The position numbers were made by a program, and so were the translations under genes. Positions 35,584 through 42,643 of a DNA stretch of 46,811 nt are shown one piece after another. The DNA lies in NCBI RefSeq assembly GCF_000368865.1, contig NZ_KB849725.1:570552-617362 (forward strand). The letters are read 5' to 3'. Source of the DNA: Acinetobacter bouvetii DSM 14964 = CIP 107468. GTDB taxonomy: Bacteria > Pseudomonadota > Gammaproteobacteria > Pseudomonadales > Moraxellaceae. The notes under the pieces are model-generated. The model was not told where the DNA came from and did no database searches. It worked only from the letters and a program-made list of their open reading frames with translations. Positions within the stretch are counted from its first letter, which is position 1. Every line of letters begins with the position of its first letter.

Positions 35584-36435
35584 TTAATCATCTAAGCTAA
35601 AGAAGTCTAAATCAAGCATAAATTCTCTGAAATCAATATCGAGTAACTCACAATACTCATATATTTCTTCAAAAAAACTATTATCAACATCTCTATTTTT
35701 ACTTTTTAGTTGATGTCTATTTTCATATCTATTATCTCTTATTTCGATTTCATTAACTACCATCAATCCACTTGATTCTAATTCATCAAAATATTGAAAT
35801 AGTTCATTTCTATATAAATTTAAAACTCGGCCTATTTCCATCATATCGACATATTTTTGTCTTTCATAAAAATCATTTTTTAATCTTTGTACTGATGTTA
35901 TTAGTGTAATTTTTGCCTCATTACTTAAGTTTTTAAAAATTTTTATTTGCTTATTAAAGTCTTTTACCTCCATTTCTCTTTCTTCTTTATCTCTATTCTT
36001 TATCCCTAAAACTTGATACAAATTATTAAGATTTAGGACAGTAGATACTGTTAATTGCGAAGTGTAATCATATAGTTTTTCGGCGATTCGATCAGACATT
36101 CTTTCTAATGAAAAAATAGCTTCATGTTCAGCTTTCATTTCTTTCAGTTTACGTACTGGATATTTATCAACATTGTCTGTCGTAACATGATGCTCATGAC
36201 ACATAAACATCAGATTATTAAAATCTCTTCGATCTTCATTTGTCATATCAGGATTAAAACGTTCACCTTCTGGAAGTGCTGCTTCTATATGACATAATTC
36301 AGCAATTAAATCTCCATCCGCATTAAAAATTAAATGATTACAACCAGGAAATGCACATAAATTTCCTGAATATGCACATAATAATCTTAAAGTATTTTTG
36401 ACTGGTTCTAGTCTTTTCGGTTTTTCAGTTTTCAT
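35584..36435 (-). CDS. HNH endonuclease-like protein 1 (module cargo)
   Basis: 283 residues. The N-terminal third has an HNH zinc/metal fold: C27-AFPG-C32, C48-H49-I, then N73-N74-L-MFMC79-H80-E-H82-H83 and D87, with the GERFNPDMTNEDRRDFNNL loop typical of HNH nucleases that cut DNA. The rest (110-283) is mainly helical and charged (KDFNKQIKIFKNLSNEAKITLITS, EEIYEYCELLDIDFREFMLDLDFFSLDD) with no family I recognise. AT-rich codon use unlike gspE or ohr. No clear ribosome site. The HNH-plus-unknown-C-terminus plan is common among phage-defence effectors; that role is inferred. It ends 10 bases from the left Xer site. Confidence 0.7.
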   Translation of the reverse strand: MKTEKPKRLEPVKNTLRLLCAYSGNLCAFPGCNHLIFNADGDLIAELCHIEAALPEGERFNPDMTNEDRRDFNNLMFMCHEHHVTTDNVDKYPVRKLKEMKAEHEAIFSLERMSDRIAEKLYDYTSQLTVSTVLNLNNLYQVLGIKNRDKEEREMEVKDFNKQIKIFKNLSNEAKITLITSVQRLKNDFYERQKYVDMMEIGRVLNLYRNELFQYFDELESSGLMVVNEIEIRDNRYENRHQLKSKNRDVDNSFFEEIYEYCELLDIDFREFMLDLDFFSLDD

Positions 36436-36590
36436 GTTTAATAAGATATTGAGTTTTATGAATATTATATAGTTTTTCAGATATTTTAAATGGTTTATCG
36501 CATAGATATTTTAATTGGTGAATGACATAATTTAATATTTTTATTTAAAATCAAATATTTAGCAAAAATATAAAAATCTTAATAAACAGC

Positions 36591-36622
36591 AAAAAGCCGA
36601 TATATTTCTATATCGGCTTTTT
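36591..36622 (-). terminator. Strong bidirectional terminator in the module
   Basis: 14-bp perfect stem AAAAAGCCGATATA / TATATCGGCTTTTT, loop TTTC, with T-run on the plus side and A-run (T on minus) on the other. On the minus strand it would end the HNH2 transcript before HNH1. Confidence 0.85.
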
Positions 36623-36800
36623 TTTAGACAGTTCTGATATATTCCGCTAATAAAATTGATTGTTTTCCAATCAAATTCAGCTTTTCGTCTGTATTATCAA
36701 TTCATACAGTGCCTAAATTATCCCCAATTTCTGCGGACAAGACTTGTGATAAAATGCCTAATCAGAATGTATAATTTACCACGTTAAACTCTCCTGTTTT

Positions 36801-36818
36801 TTCAGCACACATCACTAT
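36801..36818 (+). repeat. 18-bp inverted repeat, left copy
   Basis: TTCAGCACACATCACTAT. Its exact reverse complement is at 37684-37701. The pair brackets the HNH2 gene. Confidence 0.85.
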
Positions 36819-36857
36819 TGGTGGGATCTGATAATGAAAATATAATCCCACTCAAAA

Positions 36858-37589
36858 TCAACTATAGTTAATTCGACAATATTCAAGCCAATTAAATATT
36901 GATTGATATAGGTTCTGAACAATATTTGTTATAGCAGCCTGCTCATTAACAGGGATCGGTTTTTCTCTAATTGGTCTTAAATCACCAACATTAGAAGGGA
37001 AATAATATGAAATTATATATGGATTCAATTGATGAGCCAATTCTAGAATTGGCAGCATAAGTCCATTTAACCCTTCATCTCGGAATGGATAAGAAGTAGG
37101 TCTATTCGGTTCTAATAAAAAGTTTTCCATATCAATGATATCACCAATGTTAAAAGGTAATAAAATCAAAGGAAAATTTAAGCTGTAAATTAAAGCCTGT
37201 AAATTATAATTTGAGTGAATTAAATCAACTAAAGATTTATCAGGTCTAATAGCATTATTCAACCTAACTCTAACAGAGTTTTCAAAGTTATTTTTGATAG
37301 TTCTAATATATTCTACTGTATAAAATGCTGTGTTTTGATCAACACTAATATGATCATTAGCACAGAGTAAAATTAGGTTTTGATATGAATTATCACCTGA
37401 TAAGCCATCAATGGCTCTAGGCGCACTTTCATGTTCTGAATAAGCAATATTATGAGCCATTTGACCTATATGAACATATCCATCTTCATTGATTTTTGGT
37501 TCAAATAGTACTTTTTCACATATATTACATCTAGCTGCTGATAAGCCATAAAGCAACTTAATATCTTTAGGTAAAACTTGTCTAGACAT
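36858..37589 (-). CDS. HNH endonuclease-like protein 2 (module cargo)
   Basis: 243 residues from ATG 37589; the longer frame needs a TTG. HNH pattern: C21-NI-C24, QMAHNIAYS with H46, then S68-Y-Q-N71-LILLC76-ANDH80-ISVD84. This is the HNH layout seen in many nuclease-effector proteins (AHI-x-A ... N-L-LLC-xxH-xxID). Residues 100-243 have no family I recognise and include hydrophobic stretches NLQALIYSLNFPLILLPF and GLMLPILELAHQL. AT-rich. It is not a paralogue of HNH1 beyond the nuclease motif. It sits between the two copies of the 18-bp inverted repeat. Defence or selfish-nuclease role inferred only. Confidence 0.68.
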   Translation of the reverse strand: MSRQVLPKDIKLLYGLSAARCNICEKVLFEPKINEDGYVHIGQMAHNIAYSEHESAPRAIDGLSGDNSYQNLILLCANDHISVDQNTAFYTVEYIRTIKNNFENSVRVRLNNAIRPDKSLVDLIHSNYNLQALIYSLNFPLILLPFNIGDIIDMENFLLEPNRPTSYPFRDEGLNGLMLPILELAHQLNPYIISYYFPSNVGDLRPIREKPIPVNEQAAITNIVQNLYQSIFNWLEYCRINYS

Positions 37590-37855
37590 TACATCACACA
37601 ATAGTAATTAAAATATAAATATCAATAACATAAAAATAAATAAAATGAAACATTATCAATCAGAGCTAGTTCGTATTCAGGATATAGTGATGTGTGCTGA
37701 ACTAGCAAGAGACTTCCATTTGAGAAATTTTAGGCAACTAGCCTATCATTGTTCTATACCCAAACGATAATTTGATAAAAGGCACAAATTACCTATCAAT
37801 AGATTGATTTTTAATAACTAATGATAGGTTTATCATAAAATTTATCAAACCTAAG
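37590..37855. other. Right flank of the module: inverted repeat and palindrome cluster
   Basis: About 270 bases without a sure gene. A 41-codon plus-strand frame (37645-37770, MKHYQSELVRIQDIVMCAEL then ARDFHLRNFRQLAYHCSIPKR) has no ribosome site and may be chance or a remnant. The right 18-bp repeat copy lies inside it. A GCTAGTTC/GAACTAGC stem spans 37665-37706. CCTATCA motifs occur at 37742 and 37792, their complement TGATAGG at 37822, and a TAGGTTT/AAACCTA hairpin at 37825-37853 adjoins the Xer site. Confidence 0.45.
37684..37701 (-). repeat. 18-bp inverted repeat, right copy
   Basis: ATAGTGATGTGTGCTGAA, exact reverse complement of 36801-36818. Confidence 0.85.
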
Positions 37856-37883
37856 ATTTAACATAAAATCTCTTATACGAAAT
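37856..37883 (-). other. Right XerC/XerD (dif-like, pdif) recombination site
   Basis: Read on the minus strand: XerC arm ATTTCGTATAA (37883-37873), spacer GAGATT (37872-37867), XerD arm TTATGTTAAAT (37866-37856). The XerC arm is identical to the left site; the XerD arm differs by one base. Orientation is inverted relative to the left site, so both XerD arms face the module. Confidence 0.9.
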
Positions 37884-37903
37884 TGGACTTAAAGTGCAAC
37901 CAT

Positions 37904-37939
37904 AAAAAAGCTGATATGCAAATACATATCAGCTTTTTT
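37904..37939 (-). terminator. Terminator of ohr
   Basis: 15-bp stem AAAAAAGCTGATATG / CATATCAGCTTTTTT with 6-base loop, lying between the right Xer site and ohr. Confidence 0.9.
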
Positions 37940-37966
37940 ATTTTTTTGAACATTCAACGATAAAAA

Positions 37967-38392
37967 TCAAACAATCACATTCAGCGTCACATCAATATTG
38001 CCGCGCGTCGCATTTGAGTACGGGCAGACAATATGCGCAGCATCAACCAATTTTTGCGCCTTGCTTTGTTCCAAACCTTCCAAGTGAATATTCAAAGTCA
38101 CCTGAATACCAAAACCTGTTGGAATTGGCCCAATGCCGACATCACCTTCAATATAAGCATCAGGCGTGATTTTTAAATGGTCCCGGTTGGCAACAAATTT
38201 CATGGCGCCTAAAAAACATGCAGAATAGCCCGCTGCAAACAGCTGCTCAGGGTTCGTACCGCCGCCTGTGCCGCCCATTTCTTTCGGTACTTTCAGCTGA
38301 ATATCTAAAATACCATCCGATGAAGTAGCCCGGCCATCACGGCCGCCTGTTGCTTTTGCATGTGCTGTATAAACGACTTTTTCTAAGGACAT
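37967..38392 (-). CDS. ohr: Organic hydroperoxide resistance protein (Ohr/OsmC family)
   Basis: 141 residues from ATG 38392, preceded by AGAG; the frame continues 18 codons upstream without family similarity. The two redox cysteines are in GYSACFLGAMKF (about 60) and HIVCPYSNATRGN (about 124). GGTGGGTNPEQLFAAGYSACF is typical of Ohr rather than OsmC. It reduces organic and fatty-acid peroxides using lipoyl donors. An OhrR-type regulator usually sits nearby but is not seen here. Confidence 0.95.
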   Translation of the reverse strand: MSLEKVVYTAHAKATGGRDGRATSSDGILDIQLKVPKEMGGTGGGTNPEQLFAAGYSACFLGAMKFVANRDHLKITPDAYIEGDVGIGPIPTGFGIQVTLNIHLEGLEQSKAQKLVDAAHIVCPYSNATRGNIDVTLNVIV

Positions 38393-38538
38393 TGTAATTC
38401 TCTGAATATTGATTGGGAAACATCCATCCTGTCTGAAAGTGAACAAAGAATAAGCAGGGTTTTTGTAAAAATTGCAAAGCGTAAGGCTGGGCGTAAAGAA
38501 AAAAGCAGGAGAGGGGGGATCAAATTAGAGATCGAAAG

Positions 38539-38582
38539 GCGGTCTATCACCGCGCTCATTAATGGAAGATGCCATCAATGAG
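38539..38582. repeat. Hairpins downstream of the small secreted protein gene
   Basis: GCGGT/ACCGC (38539-38543 with 38549-38553) and GCTCATT/AATGAGC (about 38554-38583) lie between the 38599 gene and ohr. No T-run, so termination is uncertain. Confidence 0.4.
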
Positions 38583-38598
38583 CTGAATTTCGAACCGC

Positions 38599-38991
38599 TT
38601 ACCAGAGACCCGCAATTTTTTTCATCAACTGTGCGCGAAATGGCGCAGTTGGATTGCCTGCATTGCGCAGCGTTTCATTTTCATAGAACTTCTGCCATGT
38701 TTCAACCATCTCTAAAGTCACAGCTTGAGTTTTAAGCTTGATAACATCGTCTTTGGTGATGTTATGCAAACGCGCTTCTGCGCCGTCAGGACCTGTCCCC
38801 CAGCCAATGATGCCTTGGCCAAATGCAGGCAATGGCATGCTGTTGGGCGTGGGCGGAATCTCTAGGCGCTGAATATTGGGATTCACTGAAGAGTTAACCG
38901 CGGGGCGGATTTTTTCTGAAACGTGAAGTTCTGCGAAAGATGCAGTTGCTAGAGGCAGCAGCAATGCTGAGAGGAGGGCTGATTTGAACAT
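38599..38991 (-). CDS. Small secreted protein, probably iron-regulated (DUF4951-like)
   Basis: 130 residues with signal peptide MFKSALLSALLLPLATASFA. The conserved centre is PAFGQGIIGWGTGPDGAEARLHNI (about 56-79), which I associate with DUF4951 in Acinetobacter, though I cannot verify it. The C-terminal part (VTLEMVETWQKFYENETLRN) is helical. A TATAAT box overlapped by a Fur-like site lies 15-36 bases upstream of the start, so it is likely derepressed in low iron. Monocistronic. Function unknown. Confidence 0.7.
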   Translation of the reverse strand: MFKSALLSALLLPLATASFAELHVSEKIRPAVNSSVNPNIQRLEIPPTPNSMPLPAFGQGIIGWGTGPDGAEARLHNITKDDVIKLKTQAVTLEMVETWQKFYENETLRNAGNPTAPFRAQLMKKIAGLW

Positions 38992-39005
38992 TTGGATAAA
39001 TGATT

Positions 39006-39027
39006 TTGAATAAGAATCATTATTATA
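39006..39027 (-). promoter_or_regulatory. Promoter with Fur-box-like operator
   Basis: Minus strand TATAAT (39027-39022) overlaps AATAATGATTCTTATTCAA (39024-39006). The latter agrees with 12 of 19 positions of the Fur consensus (GATAATGAT, A, ATCATTATC). Placement on the -10 fits repression. Confidence 0.55.
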
Positions 39028-39132
39028 TGCGAATTGATTTTAAAAACGAGCTGAAAATAAGTGAATTAAGAAATAATGAGGTTAAATCACAGCATGAATG
39101 AAGTTCACTCAACGTGAACATTAGATGCAATC

Positions 39133-39957
39133 TTAGTATTGCAATAAAACGCGATGCTGCATCAAAGGCATCGATGCCCGAACCAGCTGCTGCTCGGCTA
39201 AATCAAAGGGTACTGTAATCAGGCCAGCGCCTTTCTCGTGAATGATATCGAGCAACTGTCCGCGGCTGTTGGCCGCACCCGCATGTCCCCATGTTTGGCG
39301 TTTTTCACCATGCCAGCCTTGCTGTGCAGCGCCTAAAACCTGGCATTGACTGTCCATCGCGCGCGCTTGAAGCAAGAACTGCCAGTGCATTTCACCAGTG
39401 GTGTAGGTAAAGGCGGCAGGCGCGGTCAGGATGTTGGCGCCTTGAGCGCGCAAACTTAAAGCCAGTTCTGGAAAACGCAAGTCATAGCAGACCATTAAGC
39501 CAATATTGCCAAAGGGTGTTTTCGCAATTGTTAAATCAGTGCCGGGTTCGAAAAATTTAGATTCCTGATAGCCGCCGACAGCATCGCCGACTTGCACATC
39601 AAATAAATGAATTTTGTCATAGCGCGCTTCAGTTTTTTCAGGGCTGATGCATAGGCTGACTGTGCGAACACGGCCATCTTCAATGATGGAGCCATCTGGG
39701 CGGAACGGGCAAGGGAGTGTGCCCGCAATAATCCAGATATCATGCCGATGCGCCAGCTGCTCTAAACGCTGCTGAATTGCTTCAAATTGCGCGCCTGTTT
39801 CCCGCTGTTTTCCGGCTGCAAAGCAGACAAAATTTTCAGGAAATACAATCAGGCTTGCTCCCTGAGCTTTGCTTTGCAGGATCAATGAATCAATGACAGA
39901 GAAGTTGGCTTCTATATCATTTTGGGAGTTCATTTGCGCGACGGAAAGGAAAGTCAT
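39133..39957 (-). CDS. Carbon-nitrogen hydrolase, Nit/omega-amidase family
   Basis: 274 residues. The nitrilase triad is visible: Glu in IVFPENF (about 41), Lys in YDKIHLFDV (about 114) and Cys in LMVCYDLRFPELAL (about 153). The start MTFLSVAQMNSQNDIEANF is typical. The closest type I recognise is the NIT1/YbeM group (deaminated-glutathione amidase), but other amidases share these motifs. Cytoplasmic. It is 27 bases downstream of the STAS gene on the same strand. Confidence 0.9.
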   Translation of the reverse strand: MTFLSVAQMNSQNDIEANFSVIDSLILQSKAQGASLIVFPENFVCFAAGKQRETGAQFEAIQQRLEQLAHRHDIWIIAGTLPCPFRPDGSIIEDGRVRTVSLCISPEKTEARYDKIHLFDVQVGDAVGGYQESKFFEPGTDLTIAKTPFGNIGLMVCYDLRFPELALSLRAQGANILTAPAAFTYTTGEMHWQFLLQARAMDSQCQVLGAAQQGWHGEKRQTWGHAGAANSRGQLLDIIHEKGAGLITVPFDLAEQQLVRASMPLMQHRVLLQY

Positions 39958-39984
39958 GGGAGATCTCAGGAAGGGAGAAAACGC

Positions 39985-40503
39985 TTATGCGTTTTGTTGT
40001 GCAGTTTGGTCTAAACTGTCTTGCTCTTTTTGCAGCTGCTTTACCAAAGGCTCAAACATATTTTGATTGCTGTCATTGAGTTTCATCAATGTTTTGTGCG
40101 CATCCAGTACAGTATTCAGCATACTGCCGTGTGTAATATGCTCTTCCATTAATTCGCGGGTGCAGACACTCGGATCACCGCAGTAATCTAAAATGACAAA
40201 AACCTGCCCCAGCCCCATACTGTTGGCCAGAGTCGTAATATCTGAGTTGGTTGACAGCATAACTGCCTGAATGTGATGGATTTGCTTGAGCTTTAAGCCC
40301 AATTTAGCCAGGATGCCTAAAACGGTACTGTCAATGAATGTTGTTTGGGTTAAATCTACGATTGCGCCTATAACATTCTCTTGCTGTTCAATTTTATTCA
40401 GTAACTTGTCTAAACTAATGCAAGATTGGGCACGCACTTCGCCAATAAGCTTAAAAATATGCGTTCCGTTCAAGCTTGCATATTCAACATGACCTGTTGA
40501 CAT
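39985..40503 (-). CDS. gigB: STAS-domain anti-sigma-factor antagonist, GigB-like
   Basis: 172 residues from ATG 40503; a GTG at 40551 would add 16 residues. The STAS fold covers about 1-105, with the phosphoacceptor site in VDLTQTTFIDSTVLGILAKLG (Asp-Ser-Thr). A C-terminal extension (about 110-172) ends in a coiled-coil-like Gln-rich segment. Together with the adjacent PP2C phosphatase it matches the GigA/GigB stress pathway of A. baumannii, where GigA dephosphorylates GigB and affects stress and antibiotic tolerance. Symbol given by context and domains. Confidence 0.75.
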   Translation of the reverse strand: MSTGHVEYASLNGTHIFKLIGEVRAQSCISLDKLLNKIEQQENVIGAIVDLTQTTFIDSTVLGILAKLGLKLKQIHHIQAVMLSTNSDITTLANSMGLGQVFVILDYCGDPSVCTRELMEEHITHGSMLNTVLDAHKTLMKLNDSNQNMFEPLVKQLQKEQDSLDQTAQQNA

Positions 40504-40615
40504 ATAAATGCCATTTGCAGAGAAGGATAGTAAATTATCCCATAGGGCCACTGCTTACTCAAGTAGCCAGCAGTCGTATAAACTAAGGTTGAATGATAAT
40601 ATATTGATTTATATG

Positions 40616-41584
40616 TTAATTCATTCTGCGGAAACTTAGGATGGCAATGTCGTCAGCAACATGTTCAGGCGCCTGAAATGATTGATTTTGCAAATGATGC
40701 ACCAATTGGCCGAGCTGTTCGTTTAAGCCGCCATCGAACGGTTCCAGCGCGCCGTCCGAACAAATAATAAACCGCGCATGGCGGTTTAGCGTGCATTCAA
40801 ACTCTTCAACTTCTAAATCTTCAGTGAGGCCAAGCGGAAAGCTGCTGGTGGTTAAGACTTTAGGTTCTTTATTCGGTTCAAATAAAATGGCGGGAGGATA
40901 GTGCCCTGCGCTGGACCAGCGCAGCTGGTGGGTTTCCAAATTTAGAATGCCGGTGAGCATGGTAATGTGCTTTTCGATATTTTCCTGCACCAGCATGCCA
41001 TTAAGCTTTTTAATCAATTCACGCGGGGTCTTTGAACGGCCGTGAAAAGCGGCCATCCAGGATGTCAGCAGGCTGCTGGTCACCCCATGGCCGGAAACAT
41101 CTGCCAAATAGAATAAGACTTCTTTATCGCTGATTTTCCAGTAATCGTACCAATCGCCAGATAAATACGCCGAAGGCTGAAAAAAAGTTTCAACTTTATA
41201 ATTGGTGAGTTCAATGGGGTTCGGCAGGAGCTTTTTTTGCAATTCAGCTGCTGACGGCAAGTCCCGGCTGTCTTGATTGCGCTTATATTGCGCATCAATC
41301 TTAATTAAAGCCTGCTGCGGGTTTGCCGGCGGCTTGCTCCACATCCAGCCGGCAAGGGCGCCTTGCTCCCATGCCTGCGCAAGGGCAGCGCCCTCATCTT
41401 CCAGAGCAAGAACAATCGTCGGCAATGTCCATTGATGCGTTAAGTAGTCACGGACATCCGCGATAGCAATAATGGTGGGATCATACAAATCGAGATCTTC
41501 AATACGGATCATCTGAACACTTGGCAGTGCGGCAATAACCTGTTCTAAATAAGGAATATCACGAGTCGGCTGAATGAAATACAT
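40616..41584 (-). CDS. gigA: PP2C-type serine phosphatase (RsbU/SpoIIE-like), GigA-like
   Basis: 322 residues. The N-terminal 105 residues look like a degenerate receiver domain without a clear phospho-Asp pocket. The phosphatase domain has AAELQKKLLPNPIELTNYKVETFFQPSAYLSGDWYDYW (about 113-150), the metal-binding Asp in YLADVSGHGVTSSLL (about 158), IICSDGALEPF and VADDIAILSF. It should dephosphorylate the STAS protein encoded downstream, controlling a stress regulon. The family is named GigA in A. baumannii. Confidence 0.8.
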   Translation of the reverse strand: MYFIQPTRDIPYLEQVIAALPSVQMIRIEDLDLYDPTIIAIADVRDYLTHQWTLPTIVLALEDEGAALAQAWEQGALAGWMWSKPPANPQQALIKIDAQYKRNQDSRDLPSAAELQKKLLPNPIELTNYKVETFFQPSAYLSGDWYDYWKISDKEVLFYLADVSGHGVTSSLLTSWMAAFHGRSKTPRELIKKLNGMLVQENIEKHITMLTGILNLETHQLRWSSAGHYPPAILFEPNKEPKVLTTSSFPLGLTEDLEVEEFECTLNRHARFIICSDGALEPFDGGLNEQLGQLVHHLQNQSFQAPEHVADDIAILSFRRMN

Positions 41585-41639
41585 AAAGAATTTGTATGAT
41601 CCATAAGGTGTGTCATTGAACTACTATAACAAGCAAATC

Positions 41640-41670
41640 CTTGCTGGAGGAAAAAAACCCCTCTAGCAAG
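41640..41670. repeat. Hairpin between mlaA and gigA
   Basis: CTTGCTGGAGG / CCTCTAGCAAG stem of 11 pairs including one G.U, with a poly-A loop. Located just after the mlaA stop on the minus strand; it lacks a T-tail and so may not terminate. Confidence 0.4.
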
Positions 41671-41683
41671 AGAATAAATTTAA

Positions 41684-42643
41684 CTATTCTGTGATGCCGT
41701 TATCAGATTCAGGCGCGCTTGAATCTGCAGGAGATGCTTCTGCAGGTGTATCCGATGTATTGTCATCTGAAGAATCAGATGAGGGAGTATCATCTGGTTC
41801 GTCGTCAGTATTAATAAACATATTTTCGTCTGCAATGCCTTTCTTTTCCGTCACAGCAAAGCTGATGCGCTGTAAGTAGAAATCACGAATTTGGGCGTAT
41901 TTATCGCCTTGCAGCACATTTTCAAGTTCCAGCAGCTGAGAGCGTGCATCTACGCCGCGAAGCACCTGTTCTGACCAATACGCGCCGTCGTGATCTTCAA
42001 GCAGATATTTTTGCGGGCGCGCTTGACTGTCTGCAGCCGTTCCAACGGCTTCCCGAATGGTACTTGGGCCCAATACAGGTAAAACTAGATACGGGCCGGA
42101 AGGAATGCCGTAATAGCCCATCGTAATGCCGAGACCTTCAGATTCTGAAGTCAGATTTAAGCGCTGCGCGGGGTCAGCAAAGCCTAAAGTAGTCAGTGTA
42201 TTAACTGTGAAGCGGCCTAAAGATTTGGCGGCGCGTGCAGGGCGGCCCTGAATCAGCTGGTTAACAGCATTCCAAGGTTCATTTAAGTTTTTACGGAATT
42301 GACGGTAAGACCCGCGGACATCATCGGGCACTTTTTCAACATACTGAATTGCCAGCGGGCGCGCAATATATGTATCCAGTACTTCATTAAAAGCAAAAAT
42401 TTTACGGTTGAATGCTTCAAAAGGGTCTTTTTCTTCATCCGATTGGGCTGCGGTCGCATTTACGGATAATTTTTTTGCGACTTCAGATGATTTAGCCCTC
42501 GCTGCTTGAGCAAGCTGTTGAGTTCTGGATGTATTGGCAATTTCTGTACTTTCCGCTGTTTCTGCAGATTGTTCATTTGCAAATGCGGGCGCCGTGATTG
42601 CAAAAGACAGCAAGCCTGCATAAAAAAAAGAAGTATGGCGCAT
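41684..42643 (-). CDS. mlaA: Phospholipid-retrograde-transport outer-membrane protein MlaA (VacJ)
   Basis: 319 residues. Signal peptide MRHTSFFYAGLLSFAITAPAFA; mature MlaA core about 75-250 with DPFEAFNRKIFAFNEVLD, RQFRKNLNEPWNAVNQLIQG and the ridge/pore region LGITMGYYGIPSGPYLVLPVLGPSTIREAVG. It removes phospholipids from the outer leaflet to MlaC. Two unusual points: the whole protein contains no cysteine, so it cannot be a lipoprotein like E. coli MlaA, and it has a long acidic Ser/Asp-rich C-terminal tail (about 275-319). The core is intact. Confidence 0.93.
   Translation of the reverse strand: MRHTSFFYAGLLSFAITAPAFANEQSAETAESTEIANTSRTQQLAQAARAKSSEVAKKLSVNATAAQSDEEKDPFEAFNRKIFAFNEVLDTYIARPLAIQYVEKVPDDVRGSYRQFRKNLNEPWNAVNQLIQGRPARAAKSLGRFTVNTLTTLGFADPAQRLNLTSESEGLGITMGYYGIPSGPYLVLPVLGPSTIREAVGTAADSQARPQKYLLEDHDGAYWSEQVLRGVDARSQLLELENVLQGDKYAQIRDFYLQRISFAVTEKKGIADENMFINTDDEPDDTPSSDSSDDNTSDTPAEASPADSSAPESDNGITE

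Larger units (their letters stand above)
36436..36857. other. Spacer between the HNH genes: terminator, gene remnant, inverted repeat
   Basis: 422 bases. It has a strong terminator (36591-36622). A minus-strand frame ending at 36624 reads LNLIGKQSILLAEYIRTV-stop and continues upstream as LSQVLSAEIGDNLGTV, broken by a TGA at 36702-36704 and another some 20 codons further; it may be a decayed gene. The left copy of an 18-bp inverted repeat lies at 36801-36818, and a GTGGGAT/ATCCCAC stem at 36821-36851. Confidence 0.45.
35574..37855. mobile_element. pdif-type module with two HNH-nuclease genes
   Basis: 2.28 kb between two inverted Xer sites, visibly more AT-rich than the core genes on both sides. 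It holds two minus-strand genes with N-terminal HNH motifs (35584-36435 and 36858-37589). The spacers contain a strong terminator, an 18-bp inverted repeat and several palindromes. No transposase or integrase is present, as expected for modules moved by the host XerC/XerD. Flanks are gspE on the left and ohr on the right. Confidence 0.75.

Noticed and set aside
37645..37770. 41-codon plus-strand frame in the module right flank
   Set aside because: No ribosome site, no recognisable family, and it contains the inverted-repeat copy; kept only as a possible remnant in the region note.
41691..41879. Plus-strand Ser/Asp-rich frame opposite mlaA
   Set aside because: It is the complement of the repetitive acidic tail of MlaA.
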